Shown piece after piece: positions 55,364 through 64,000 of a DNA stretch of 64,000 bases. The DNA comes from Pollutibacter soli (GTDB taxonomy: Bacteria > Bacteroidota > Bacteroidia > Chitinophagales > Chitinophagaceae): positions 806,001 through 870,000 of the forward strand of contig JARJHS010000002.1 in NCBI GenBank assembly GCA_029269725.1. Reading direction: 5' to 3'. Numbering within the stretch: position 1 is the first letter of the stretch; each line of letters begins with the position of its first letter. The notes below the pieces were generated by a model. The model was not told the DNA's origin. It made no database searches and worked only from the letters and a program-made list of their open reading frames with translations. Made by a program: the position numbers and the translations under genes.

Positions 55364-56068
55364 ATGAGTCCATTCCTTGGTGAATGCATCGGAACTGCTA
55401 TCCTGATTACTCTGGGTGACGGAGTTGTAGCCAACGTACTTTTAAAACACAGCAAGGGCTTTAACAGCGGTTGGATCGTCATTACTTTCGGTTGGGCGAT
55501 AGCGGTATTTACAGGGGTGTATGCTTCTGCGCCTTCCAGCGGGGCACATCTCAATCCGGCGGTAACGTTTGCGTTGGCGTCACTCGGTGATTTTCCCTGG
55601 AAGGATGTACCCATGTATTTATTGGCGCAATTGTTGGGCGCTGCAATCGGAGCCACACTTGTTTGGCTGGCATATATGCCTCATTTTAAAGTCACCGAAG
55701 ATGCAGGTTTAAAACTGGCAGTATTTTGTACGGGGCCTGCCATCAGAAATCCTTTGAATAATTTTGTCACCGAGGTTATCGCGACCTTCATTTTTATCCT
55801 GAGCATTTTATTGATTACTAAGCCTGAGATGAAGATCGGCGCGCTGGACGCACTCCCGGTTGCATTACTTGTGCTGGGGATCGGTTTAAGTCTCGGCGGC
55901 CCGACGGGTTACGCCATCAATCCCATCCGTGATTTTGGTCCCAGGCTTATGCACGCCATTTTGCCGATACCCGGTAAAGGAACGACTGACTGGGCGTATG
56001 CCTGGATACCGGTGCTGGGTCCGTTGGCAGGAGGTGTTTTGGCGGCGCAGCTTTTTCGGGTTCTTTAA
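55364..56068 (+). CDS. glpF: Glycerol uptake facilitator (MIP channel)
   Basis: A 234-residue aquaglyceroporin with six helices and two half-helices. The first NPA box is in SGAHLNPAVTFALA. The second is NPI rather than NPA, in GYAINPIRDFGPRLMHA; the RDFGPR text after it, with Arg of the selectivity filter, is the glycerol-channel form. Ile at this place could narrow or alter the pore centre. ATG 55364 (MSPFLGECIGTAIL) is chosen over an in-frame TTG at 55355. It is the third gene of the glycerol operon, 45 bp after glpD. Confidence 0.93.
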   Translation: MSPFLGECIGTAILITLGDGVVANVLLKHSKGFNSGWIVITFGWAIAVFTGVYASAPSSGAHLNPAVTFALASLGDFPWKDVPMYLLAQLLGAAIGATLVWLAYMPHFKVTEDAGLKLAVFCTGPAIRNPLNNFVTEVIATFIFILSILLITKPEMKIGALDALPVALLVLGIGLSLGGPTGYAINPIRDFGPRLMHAILPIPGKGTTDWAYAWIPVLGPLAGGVLAAQLFRVL

Positions 56069-56140
56069 ACCTCGCAGGTCTAAAGACCTGGCAGGTTTTT
56101 TAGACCTGGGAGGTCTTAAACCTGGGAGGTCTTAGACCCC
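56066..56140. repeat. Cluster of AGACCTG/CAGGTCT repeats
   Basis: Three to four imperfect units in a row: CTCGCAGGTCTAAAGACCTG, TTAGACCTGGGAGGTCTTAA and AACCTGGGAGGTCTTAGAC. It begins at the glpF stop. The first hairpin is followed by TTTTTT and may act as the glp operon terminator. A separate ACCCCC/GGGGGT palindrome lies at 56151-56163. Confidence 0.85.
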
Positions 56141-56209
56141 CAAGGTTGGGTACCCCCCGGGGGTGATTATGTTAAGATATTTTGATTATCAACGTTTTAA
56201 TTTTTGTCT

Positions 56210-56658
56210 ATGCGTACTGTTTTAATTGCAATCAGCATTTTCTGCTTTTCCGCGACACAGGTTTATGCGCAGGAAGCCAAAGCCCGGCTGAACCATATTG
56301 CTTTTTATGTGACCGACCTGAAAGTCAGTACTGATTTCTATATGAATCTCGTCGGGCTGGATTCGATACCCGAGCCTTTTCATGATGGCCTCCATACCTG
56401 GCTGCTCATCGGACCCAAAAGTCATTTGCATCTTATCGTTGGCGGGAAACAAAGATTCGAACACCACAAGCACACACATCTGTGCTTTACTGTTGCATCA
56501 GTAGAAGATTTCGCGAAAAAGCTTAACGATAGAAAAATCTATTATGAAGACTGGCCTGGTAAACCTTACGCGATAACGACGAGGGTAGATGGTGTGAAGC
56601 AGCTTTACCTTAAAGATCCCGACGGTTACTGGATCGAGATCAACGATGCACGCGAGTG

Positions 56659-56659
<1 letters not shown>
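56210..56659 (+). CDS. Secreted VOC-superfamily (glyoxalase-like) protein
   Basis: A 149-residue protein with a signal peptide (RTVLIAISIFCFSATQVYAQ) in front of one VOC domain: LNHIAFYVTDLKVSTDFYMN, HLHLIVGG, THLCFTVASVEDFAKKL and LYLKDPDGYWIEIND. The His in NHIAF and HTHLCF and the Glu in WIEIND form the metal site of the glyoxalase/FosA fold. VOC enzymes are mostly cytoplasmic, so the exported location is unusual. Substrate unknown. It lies alone between the glycerol operon and atpD. Confidence 0.85.
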
Positions 56660-58281
<1,622 letters not shown>

Positions 58282-58381
58282 GGTGTAAGGCCGAATGGCG
58301 AAGGTCGAAGTGAATACAGGTAAGAGGTTAGAGGTAAGAAGTGAGAAGTATAAGTGAATAGTTTATAGTTATCAGGGTCTA

Positions 58382-58413
58382 GCGTTGAACGTTCAACGTT
58401 AAACGTAAAACGT
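58382..58413. repeat. AACGTT-rich repeat between atpD and atpC
   Basis: The run begins GCGTTGAACGTTCAACGTTA and ends AACGTAAAACGT, 5 bp before atpC. Between atpD and this element lies a purine-rich stretch (58282-58360) of GAAGGTCGAAG, AAGAGGTTAGAGG words. Confidence 0.8.
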
Positions 58414-58418
58414 ACAAA

Positions 58419-58676
58419 ATGCATCTTGAAATATTAACACCGGAGAAAAGGCTCTATGCCGGAGATGTTTACGGCATACAGCTGCCTGGCATCAGCGGAT
58501 CATTTGAAATACTGGAAAAGCACGCGCCGATGGTAAGTGCCCTGGGTGCAGGAAATATCAAATTACTGATGGATAAAACGGGATCGAATGTTACCAATTT
58601 CAGAGTAAGAGGAGGTTTTATCGAGGTCCTGAATAACAAGGTCACCGTGCTGGTGGAAGGTGCAACTGAAAATTGA
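58419..58676 (+). CDS. atpC: ATP synthase F1 subunit epsilon (short form)
   Basis: An 85-residue protein with the N-terminal beta-sandwich of subunit epsilon (MHLEILTPEKRLYAGDVYGIQLPG, IEVLNNKVTVLVEGA). It lacks the C-terminal helical hairpin that inhibits ATP hydrolysis in longer versions; short forms are usual in Bacteroidota. It follows atpD after a repeat-filled 137-bp gap, probably on one transcript, and a terminator comes right after it. Confidence 0.93.
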   Translation: MHLEILTPEKRLYAGDVYGIQLPGISGSFEILEKHAPMVSALGAGNIKLLMDKTGSNVTNFRVRGGFIEVLNNKVTVLVEGATEN

Positions 58677-58692
58677 TTTAATTTTTTTCTAC

Positions 58693-58729
58693 GAAGAAAA
58701 GCTCTCCTGTCCAGTGAGGGCTTTTCTTC
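58693..58729 (+). terminator. Intrinsic terminator after atpC
   Basis: The arms GAAGAAAAGCTCTC (58693-58706 region) and GAGGGCTTTTCTTC pair over 14 bp with one G-U, followed by TTTAAT. It lies 17 bp after the atpC stop. Confidence 0.82.
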
Positions 58730-58771
58730 TTTAATACCAAACAGATATTGAAAGCTGCCCAGGATAGAAAC

Positions 58772-59893
58772 ATGAGGATTTCTATTTCCGTATACTTTTT
58801 TTTATGCGGGATGATTTTTTCTTCCTGGGCGGCGCGTATTCCCGCAATAAAAGATAAATTTTCGCTGAACGAAGCCGAGCTCGGAGCCCTTCTTTTCATG
58901 TTACCACTGGGCTCCATTACAGCATTGCCTTTCGCAGGTTGGAGTGTACACAGGTTCGGAAGCAAAGGCATTACATTGATATCAATTATAGGGTATGCCT
59001 TGCTGTTATATTGCCTGGCGGCAGGTCAGCAACTTATCTTTCTTTACATCACTTTGTTCTTATTTGGTTTTTTCGGAGATGCATTGAATATCTCCATGAA
59101 TACACAGGGTTTGTCTGTTGAACATGAATTGAATAAGCCTATTCTTTCAAGTCTGCATGCGATGTGGAGCTTCGGTGCATTGGTTGGAGCAGTTGCCGGA
59201 GGCTGGACATTAAAAAACAATATGAGCACGGAACAGCATCTCCTGATCATAGGAATCGCAAGCATGGTTTTTTCCCTGGTGATATATTCATGGATGATTA
59301 AAGACTCCGTTCACGGCGAACAAGGGCAGAAAATATTTGCATGGCCGGATAAAGCATTGATGTTGCTTGGTCTGATCTGTTTTTGTACAGCACTTTGTGA
59401 GGGAGCAATGGCAGACTGGAGTTCGCTTTATTACCGGCAGGTACTTGGCGATCACGGTGGAGTCAGTACTACCGGTTATACTGCGTTCACTTTTGCTATG
59501 GCGGGTGGAAGATTTTTGGGCGACAGGCTGATTACATCCTTCGGTCACAAGAAAATGCTGATGGCGAACGGACTTTTCATAGCTGCCGGGCTTAGTCTCG
59601 CCTTGTTATGGCAGGTATCCCTTTCCGTTATTATCGGGTTTGCGCTTGTTGGTCTTGGAGTATCATCTGTAATTCCGATTGTATATATGATTGCCGGAAG
59701 AAGCAAAACAATGGCGCCGTCTGCAGCATTGGCAGCGGTGAGCACAATTGGTTTCACAGGGTTCCTGTTTGGTCCGCCCGTGATAGGATTTATCGCGCAC
59801 GAAACAGGGTTGCGGATCGCCTTATCTGTCGTCGTTTTTCTTGGGTTACTCATCTTCATTTTATCTGGTAAAGGAATACGCAAAGGACAGTGA
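58772..59893 (+). CDS. MFS transporter (YbjJ-like)
   Basis: A 373-residue carrier with about twelve hydrophobic segments. It begins MRISISVYFFLCGMIFSSWAARIPAIKDKF, and the SSWAARIP motif, the GDALNISMNTQGL segment and LHAMWSFGALVGAVAGG mark the YbjJ-like branch of the major facilitator family. The ligand is unknown. The ATG at 58772 is preferred to the TTG at 58748, which gives a hydrophilic leader. It is placed alone between the atpC terminator and the pigment cluster. Confidence 0.85.
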   Translation: MRISISVYFFLCGMIFSSWAARIPAIKDKFSLNEAELGALLFMLPLGSITALPFAGWSVHRFGSKGITLISIIGYALLLYCLAAGQQLIFLYITLFLFGFFGDALNISMNTQGLSVEHELNKPILSSLHAMWSFGALVGAVAGGWTLKNNMSTEQHLLIIGIASMVFSLVIYSWMIKDSVHGEQGQKIFAWPDKALMLLGLICFCTALCEGAMADWSSLYYRQVLGDHGGVSTTGYTAFTFAMAGGRFLGDRLITSFGHKKMLMANGLFIAAGLSLALLWQVSLSVIIGFALVGLGVSSVIPIVYMIAGRSKTMAPSAALAAVSTIGFTGFLFGPPVIGFIAHETGLRIALSVVVFLGLLIFILSGKGIRKGQ

Positions 59894-59988
59894 TTTTTGT
59901 TCTGTTTTTTTCACAGAATATCGTACGTTGCGCCTTAATCCGGCCATGGCATGATGTTGTCAGTTTCAGGCGTATTGTTTTACTTTTA

Positions 59989-60501
59989 ATGCCATTTATT
60001 ATGAAACGAAATATACACATGTCTCTGCTGACTTTACTGATGGTTTGCATCCTCGGTATCGGGAATGATGCTAAATCTCAATCGGACTTTAGCAGAAATC
60101 AGTTTTACAAAGCCATGCAGGGAAAGGATGAAGTTGCAATAGACACTCAGCTCAATATTTTGAAGGATAGTCAGATGCAGGAGAGAGTGGCGTTTGAGGG
60201 TGCATTATTCGCAAAGAAAGCGTCCATGCAGAAAAAGGCCCATGACAAGTTGAAACTGTTTAAGAAAGGTGCCGGAAATCTTCAAAGTGCAATAAAGGCC
60301 GATGAGAATAATACGGAATATCGGTTTCTGCGGCTGATGATCCAGGAGCATGCGCCCAAAATTGTTAATTATGATAATGATCTGCAAAAGGATAGCAAAT
60401 TTATCCGCGCCAATTTCAGCTCATTATCAACTGAACTCAAGAAAATCATAAAAAATTACAGCAAAAGTTCCACGATTTTAAAGCCAGAAGACTTTAACTG
60501 A
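59989..60501 (+). CDS. Hypothetical secreted protein at the head of the flexirubin genes
   Basis: A protein of 170 residues from ATG 59989 (or 166 from ATG 60001, MKRNIHMSLLTLLMVCILG). A signal peptide ends near DAKSQ. The mature part is helical and Lys-rich (FEGALFAKKASMQKKAHDKLKLFKKGAGNL) with a TPR-like feel. It ends 8 bp before darA and is therefore in the same operon. No family function is known to me; a periplasmic helper of pigment transport is a guess only. Confidence 0.72.
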   Translation: MPFIMKRNIHMSLLTLLMVCILGIGNDAKSQSDFSRNQFYKAMQGKDEVAIDTQLNILKDSQMQERVAFEGALFAKKASMQKKAHDKLKLFKKGAGNLQSAIKADENNTEYRFLRLMIQEHAPKIVNYDNDLQKDSKFIRANFSSLSTELKKIIKNYSKSSTILKPEDFN

Positions 60502-60509
60502 CCATATTT

Positions 60510-61412
60510 ATGCCGAAAAATGTTCTGCTGATTTATTATACACAATCCGGTCAACTGGAAGAAATTGCCAACAATTTAATTTCATCATTCGAATCAGCGG
60601 GAATAACTGTGGAATCTGTTCGTGTCAGACCGGAAAAAGATTTTCCGTTTCCCTGGACGACGCCTGTCTTTTTTGAAGCCATGCCTGAATCTGTACATGG
60701 CGTTCCCGTTCCATTGGAGCCTTTACGTTTTCAGTCCAGGTCGTATGATTTGGTTATTTTTGCATATCAACCCTGGTTCCTTTCACCGAGCATCCCGTCG
60801 AATTCGGTTTTACTTGATCCCGCATTCAGAGCTGTGATTAAAGATACGCCGGTCGTTACATTGATCGGTGCCAGGAATATGTGGCTGAATGCGCAGGAAA
60901 CTGTGAAGAATGAACTGAAATCAGCAGGAGCTTCACTTGTTGGAAATGTTGCATTGGTAGACAGGGTAAGTAATCTGGTAAGTGTTGTCACAATATTTCA
61001 CTGGATGTTGTCCGGGAGAAAGGACAGGTACCTGAATATTTTTCCGAAGCCCGGTGTTTCGGATGAGGACATTCTTGCTGCGAAGGAGTATGGACAAATT
61101 GTGGCTAAAGCGATCAGTGGGAATTCTTATAGCGATCTTCAGAAGGAACTGGTGAAAGCAGGAGCTGTAGAGGTCAAATATAATCTGATGTTTGTGGAGA
61201 ATACCGGGAAGAAGATATTCCGGGTGTGGGCAAAGATTATCAACAGCAGAAAAAACCGGAGTCGTTGGCTCGTAATTTTTAAGTATTATCTTTTATTTGC
61301 ACTTTTTATAGTTTCGCCCCTGGTTTTGCTGATTAATAATATTTTTTTCAGACCATTCAGGGGGAAACAAAATCAGAAAAAGATTAATTATTATTTAGGT
61401 TTGAATCAATAA
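60510..61412 (+). CDS. darA: Dialkylresorcinol condensing enzyme DarA
   Basis: A 300-residue protein with an N-terminal flavodoxin-like fold (VLLIYYTQSGQLEEIANNL, FAYQPWFLSPSIPSNSVL, TLIGARNMWLNAQE) and a C-terminal membrane segment (WLVIFKYYLLFALFIVSPLVLLI in parts). This is the DarA type that condenses two beta-ketoacyl thioesters to a cyclohexanedione carboxylate, the precursor of dialkylresorcinols in flexirubin pigments. darB starts 9 bp later. The combination identifies both. Confidence 0.92.
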   Translation: MPKNVLLIYYTQSGQLEEIANNLISSFESAGITVESVRVRPEKDFPFPWTTPVFFEAMPESVHGVPVPLEPLRFQSRSYDLVIFAYQPWFLSPSIPSNSVLLDPAFRAVIKDTPVVTLIGARNMWLNAQETVKNELKSAGASLVGNVALVDRVSNLVSVVTIFHWMLSGRKDRYLNIFPKPGVSDEDILAAKEYGQIVAKAISGNSYSDLQKELVKAGAVEVKYNLMFVENTGKKIFRVWAKIINSRKNRSRWLVIFKYYLLFALFIVSPLVLLINNIFFRPFRGKQNQKKINYYLGLNQ

Positions 61413-61421
61413 GTACTGAAC

Positions 61422-62570
61422 ATGTCGATGAATGAAGTTTATATTACCAGGACTTCGCACTATTTCCCTAATGATCCCGTACCGAATGAAGATATGGAAA
61501 GCTATCTGGGCATGATTAATGGAAAGCCTTCGAAATCCAGGAGAATTGTACTCAGAAATAACGGAATAAAAAACAGGTACTACGCATTAGATAAAAGCAG
61601 TAAGGCTACACACACAAATGCTGAGATGACATCCAGCGCCATCAGGATTCTTTTTAAGGATAATCCCGGAGAAATTAAAAATGTTGAGTTGATCAGTTGT
61701 GGCACAAGTTCCCCTGACCAGATGATGCCTTCACATGGAGTAAGTGTACATGGTTGCCTCACCGAATCAGAATCGGTTGAGGTTGTTTCCCCCGCCGGTG
61801 TATGTTGTGCAGGGATGCATGCATTAAAATATGCATATCTCGCTGTGAAAAGTGGCGATTTCGAAAATGCTGTGGCTGCAGGTTCTGAAAGATTTTCACG
61901 TTTACTGGTCGCTGATCTTTTTGAAAGTGAAGTACAGAAACTGACTCAGCTGGAACAGAATCCTTATATCAGCTTTGAAAAAGAATTTTTACGCTGGATG
62001 CTGTCGGACGGCGCCGCCGCATTCTATCTGACCAATAAAAAAAATGAAACCGGATTAAGCCTCCGAATCGAATGGATCGAAGGTGTTTCCTTTGCAAATA
62101 TCCGCGAAGCCTGTATGTATATGGGATGCATAAAAATGCCGGATGGATCCCTTCGGAATTTCATGGATATGACTCCCGATGAGATAAAAGATCTTTCTGT
62201 ACTCAGCATCAAGCAGGATGTGAAATTGCTGAGTGAAAATATTGTTCTGCTCGGTGGCGTAGCAATGACAAAGATTTTTAAAAAACGGGGCATTACTGCA
62301 AACGACGTGGACTATTATCTCTGTCACATCTCCAGTGAATTTTTCCGTTCCAAAGTACAGGATGAACTAAAAAAAATCGGCCTGGATATGCCTGAAGAAA
62401 AATGGTTTGTCAACCTGAGCTCTGTGGGCAACGTCGGCGCTGCAAGTATCTACCTCATGATGGATGAACTCTATCACAGTGGTAAACTGAAAAAAGGAGA
62501 CCGGATTTTCTTCTCTGTTCCAGAGAGCTCGAGGTTTTCTTATATGTACGCTTACCTGACCGTGGTTTAA
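61422..62570 (+). CDS. darB: 3-oxoacyl-ACP synthase III homologue DarB
   Basis: A 382-residue KAS III-like enzyme. The nucleophile is in AGVCCAGMHALKYA, most likely Cys129; the His is in YYLCHISSEFF and the Asn in NLSSVGNVGAASIYL. With DarA it forms the dialkylresorcinol core of flexirubins. It starts 9 bp after darA. Two ATGs are close together at the start (61422 and 61428); the difference is two residues. Confidence 0.93.
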   Translation: MSMNEVYITRTSHYFPNDPVPNEDMESYLGMINGKPSKSRRIVLRNNGIKNRYYALDKSSKATHTNAEMTSSAIRILFKDNPGEIKNVELISCGTSSPDQMMPSHGVSVHGCLTESESVEVVSPAGVCCAGMHALKYAYLAVKSGDFENAVAAGSERFSRLLVADLFESEVQKLTQLEQNPYISFEKEFLRWMLSDGAAAFYLTNKKNETGLSLRIEWIEGVSFANIREACMYMGCIKMPDGSLRNFMDMTPDEIKDLSVLSIKQDVKLLSENIVLLGGVAMTKIFKKRGITANDVDYYLCHISSEFFRSKVQDELKKIGLDMPEEKWFVNLSSVGNVGAASIYLMMDELYHSGKLKKGDRIFFSVPESSRFSYMYAYLTVV

Positions 62571-62773
62571 TCACAAAGCAACAGGTAGCAGACCGCAGCA
62601 ATGTGCATGCAATTTCCGAATGACGGATTCGATTTAAAGCTTATATACAGGTAATCATTTTTGTTACCGCACAGGGCTGACCCTGAACCTTAAACTTATA
62701 ACTTTCAACTCCTGCTCGCTACTTACTACTCACTACTTACTTTTTTAGTAATTTGTCCCGTTAAACCGGTATT

Positions 62774-63181
62774 ATGGAAAAAGATAAAATACCCCAGGAT
62801 GATGGCGCACTGAATAAATTGACGAGGGAAGTATGTTATGCCGTAGATGAATCCGGAAATTATACTACAGCACTGAGTACAGGATGGGAAGTTAAAGCGG
62901 CAGCTCTTGGCCTCGCCTGGGATGATATCCAGCAAAGGATAAAAGATGCGCATGATAAGGTAGTGCGCAAAGAGGCGAGCCCTGTGTTATTTTTTATGGA
63001 ATGGAGATTGATGGATGTACCCATTCTTGCGTCCTATACCGGTTTCTGGCAATGGACGGTGAAGAGACATTTAAAATACGACGTGTTTCAGAAATTATCA
63101 GATAAAAAGCTGCAGAAATATGCGGAAGCATTTGATATTTCTGTGAACGACCTCAAAACCATGAACGTACATGAAGAATGA
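62774..63181 (+). CDS. Conserved hypothetical protein of flexirubin clusters
   Basis: A 135-residue soluble helical protein (LNKLTREVCYAVDESGNYTT, GWEVKAAALGLAWDDIQQRI, LASYTGFWQWTVKRHLKYD, LQKYAEAFDISVNDL). I recall proteins of this kind next to DarB in flexirubin gene clusters of Bacteroidota. There is no catalytic motif. It starts 203 bp after darB, and its last 11 bp overlap the start of the BtrH-like gene, so these two are translationally coupled. Confidence 0.75.
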   Translation: MEKDKIPQDDGALNKLTREVCYAVDESGNYTTALSTGWEVKAAALGLAWDDIQQRIKDAHDKVVRKEASPVLFFMEWRLMDVPILASYTGFWQWTVKRHLKYDVFQKLSDKKLQKYAEAFDISVNDLKTMNVHEE

Positions 63182-64000
63182 TTTTGTTCATCTGCAGGCT
63201 GCACATTGTGAAAATGGCGTGACCACCAATTTGTTGAGAAAAGCTGGCGCAGATAAATTGACAGAGCCGTTATCGTTCGGGATTGGTTCAGGGCTGTTTT
63301 TCATTTATATACCGTTTTTAAAAGTGAATAAAGGGCCGGCGATCGCATTCCGTACAATGCCCGGTCACATTTTTAAACGTACAGCCAAGTCACTCGGTAT
63401 TTCGATTCACAGGGAAACTTTCCGATCAAAGGAAAAAGCAGAACAACGTCTCGACGAATGTATAGAGGCGGGACTTGCTGTGGGTTGCCAGGTAGGAGTG
63501 TACTATCTCACTTATTTTCCGAAAGAATATCGTTTTCATTTTAACGCGCATAACCTCATCATTTACGGACGTGAAGGTGATGAATATCTGGTGAGTGATC
63601 CGGTAATGGAATCGGTGACGACGCTTACAAAGTTTGATCTTACACGCGTGCGTTTTGCAAAAGGCGCGATGTCGCCCAAGGGGCAACTTTATTATCCAAA
63701 GGAGAATAAAATTGTAACTGATGAACAGATCCGTGAGGGAATAAAATCCGGCATCAGGCGAAACGTGCGTGATATGCTTCATATTCCTGGCCCCATTGCT
63801 GGAGTGAGCGGGATAGTGTATACGGCTAACCGGATTCGCAAATGGCGGGATAAGCTGGGTCTGAAAGATGCAGGATTGTATCTCGCTCAGCTGGTACGTA
63901 TGCAGGAAGAAATCGGAACAGGTGGCGGTGGATTTCGCTATATCTACGGTGCATTTTTACAGGAGGCTTATGCCTATCTACCACAGGATGAGTTATTGGA
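63171..64000 (+). CDS. BtrH-like acyltransferase, partial
   Basis: The frame is open from ATG 63171 to the window end (276 codons). The N-terminal domain matches the BtrH papain-like acyltransferase family: Cys13 in LQAAHCENGVTTNLL, His127 in FNAHNLIIYG and Asp143 in YLVSDPV form a plausible catalytic triad. BtrH moves an acyl group from an acyl carrier protein to butirosin. In a flexirubin cluster such an enzyme could join the aryl-polyene acyl chain to the dialkylresorcinol. The C-terminal region (SGIRRNVRDMLHIPGP onward) resembles DUF4872. The end lies outside the window. Confidence 0.82.
   Translation, partial: MKNDFVHLQAAHCENGVTTNLLRKAGADKLTEPLSFGIGSGLFFIYIPFLKVNKGPAIAFRTMPGHIFKRTAKSLGISIHRETFRSKEKAEQRLDECIEAGLAVGCQVGVYYLTYFPKEYRFHFNAHNLIIYGREGDEYLVSDPVMESVTTLTKFDLTRVRFAKGAMSPKGQLYYPKENKIVTDEQIREGIKSGIRRNVRDMLHIPGPIAGVSGIVYTANRIRKWRDKLGLKDAGLYLAQLVRMQEEIGTGGGGFRYIYGAFLQEAYAYLPQDELL

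Overview
The window is a 64-kb stretch of a Bacteroidota chromosome, most likely from a Chitinophagaceae-like gliding, flexirubin-type bacterium. Pointers to the phylum are the gliding-motility ABC genes gldF-gldG, a PorT-like type IX secretion protein beside ubiE, a MurF-alanine racemase fusion, a CzcA pump fused to its outer-membrane channel, atpD-atpC without the other ATP synthase genes, DarA/DarB pigment genes, many SPII lipoproteins, few Shine-Dalgarno sites, and several upstream boxes fitting the Bacteroidota -7 consensus TAnnTTTG. The species cannot be named from the sequence. No rRNA, tRNA, CRISPR, insertion sequence or prophage was recognised.

Layout. 1-8.8 kb: the N-terminal part of a large exported protein (minus), then gldF-gldG, terC, murF-alr, lspA and a lipoprotein. 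9-20.3 kb: comM-like ATPase, MutS-like ATPase, dihydroorotase, a Wzi/RemB-like barrel, a SnoaL-like protein, a membrane thioredoxin, porT-ubiE, engB and a YkuK-type protein. 20.6-25.6 kb: a tight minus-strand operon of lipoprotein, UbiA-type prenyltransferase, type III polyketide synthase, methyltransferase and FAD oxidoreductase, followed by a CoA-binding protein. This looks like a biosynthetic cluster for a modified aromatic lipid or quinone, and I know of no defined product for it. 25.9-38.6 kb: envelope proteins (YwqK-like, Ig-like lipoprotein, FadL-like, porin, barrel proteins, DUF481), a lipoprotein sulfatase and a class A beta-lactamase-like hydrolase. 38.7-44.7 kb: a heavy-metal RND efflux operon. 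44.9-48.5 kb: a lipoprotein, a sulfite-oxidase-like molybdoprotein, a glycoside hydrolase and a tandem array of 125-bp repeats. 48.6-59.9 kb: pyruvate dehydrogenase E2, dnaX, a glycerol operon glpK-glpD-glpF, a secreted VOC protein, atpD-atpC and an MFS carrier. 60-64 kb: the beginning of a dialkylresorcinol/flexirubin cluster (hypothetical, darA, darB, hypothetical, BtrH-like acyltransferase running off the end).

The window therefore holds two separate systems predicted to make resorcinol-type or other aromatic lipids: the type III PKS operon and darA-darB. The intergenic DNA is rich in short dispersed palindromes of at least three families (ACAACRCATGCGTTGT, AACGTT runs, and AGACCTG/CAGGTCT units), as well as the 125-bp array. 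An orphan intrinsic terminator in a 1.1-kb gene-free gap may mark an unannotated small transcript.
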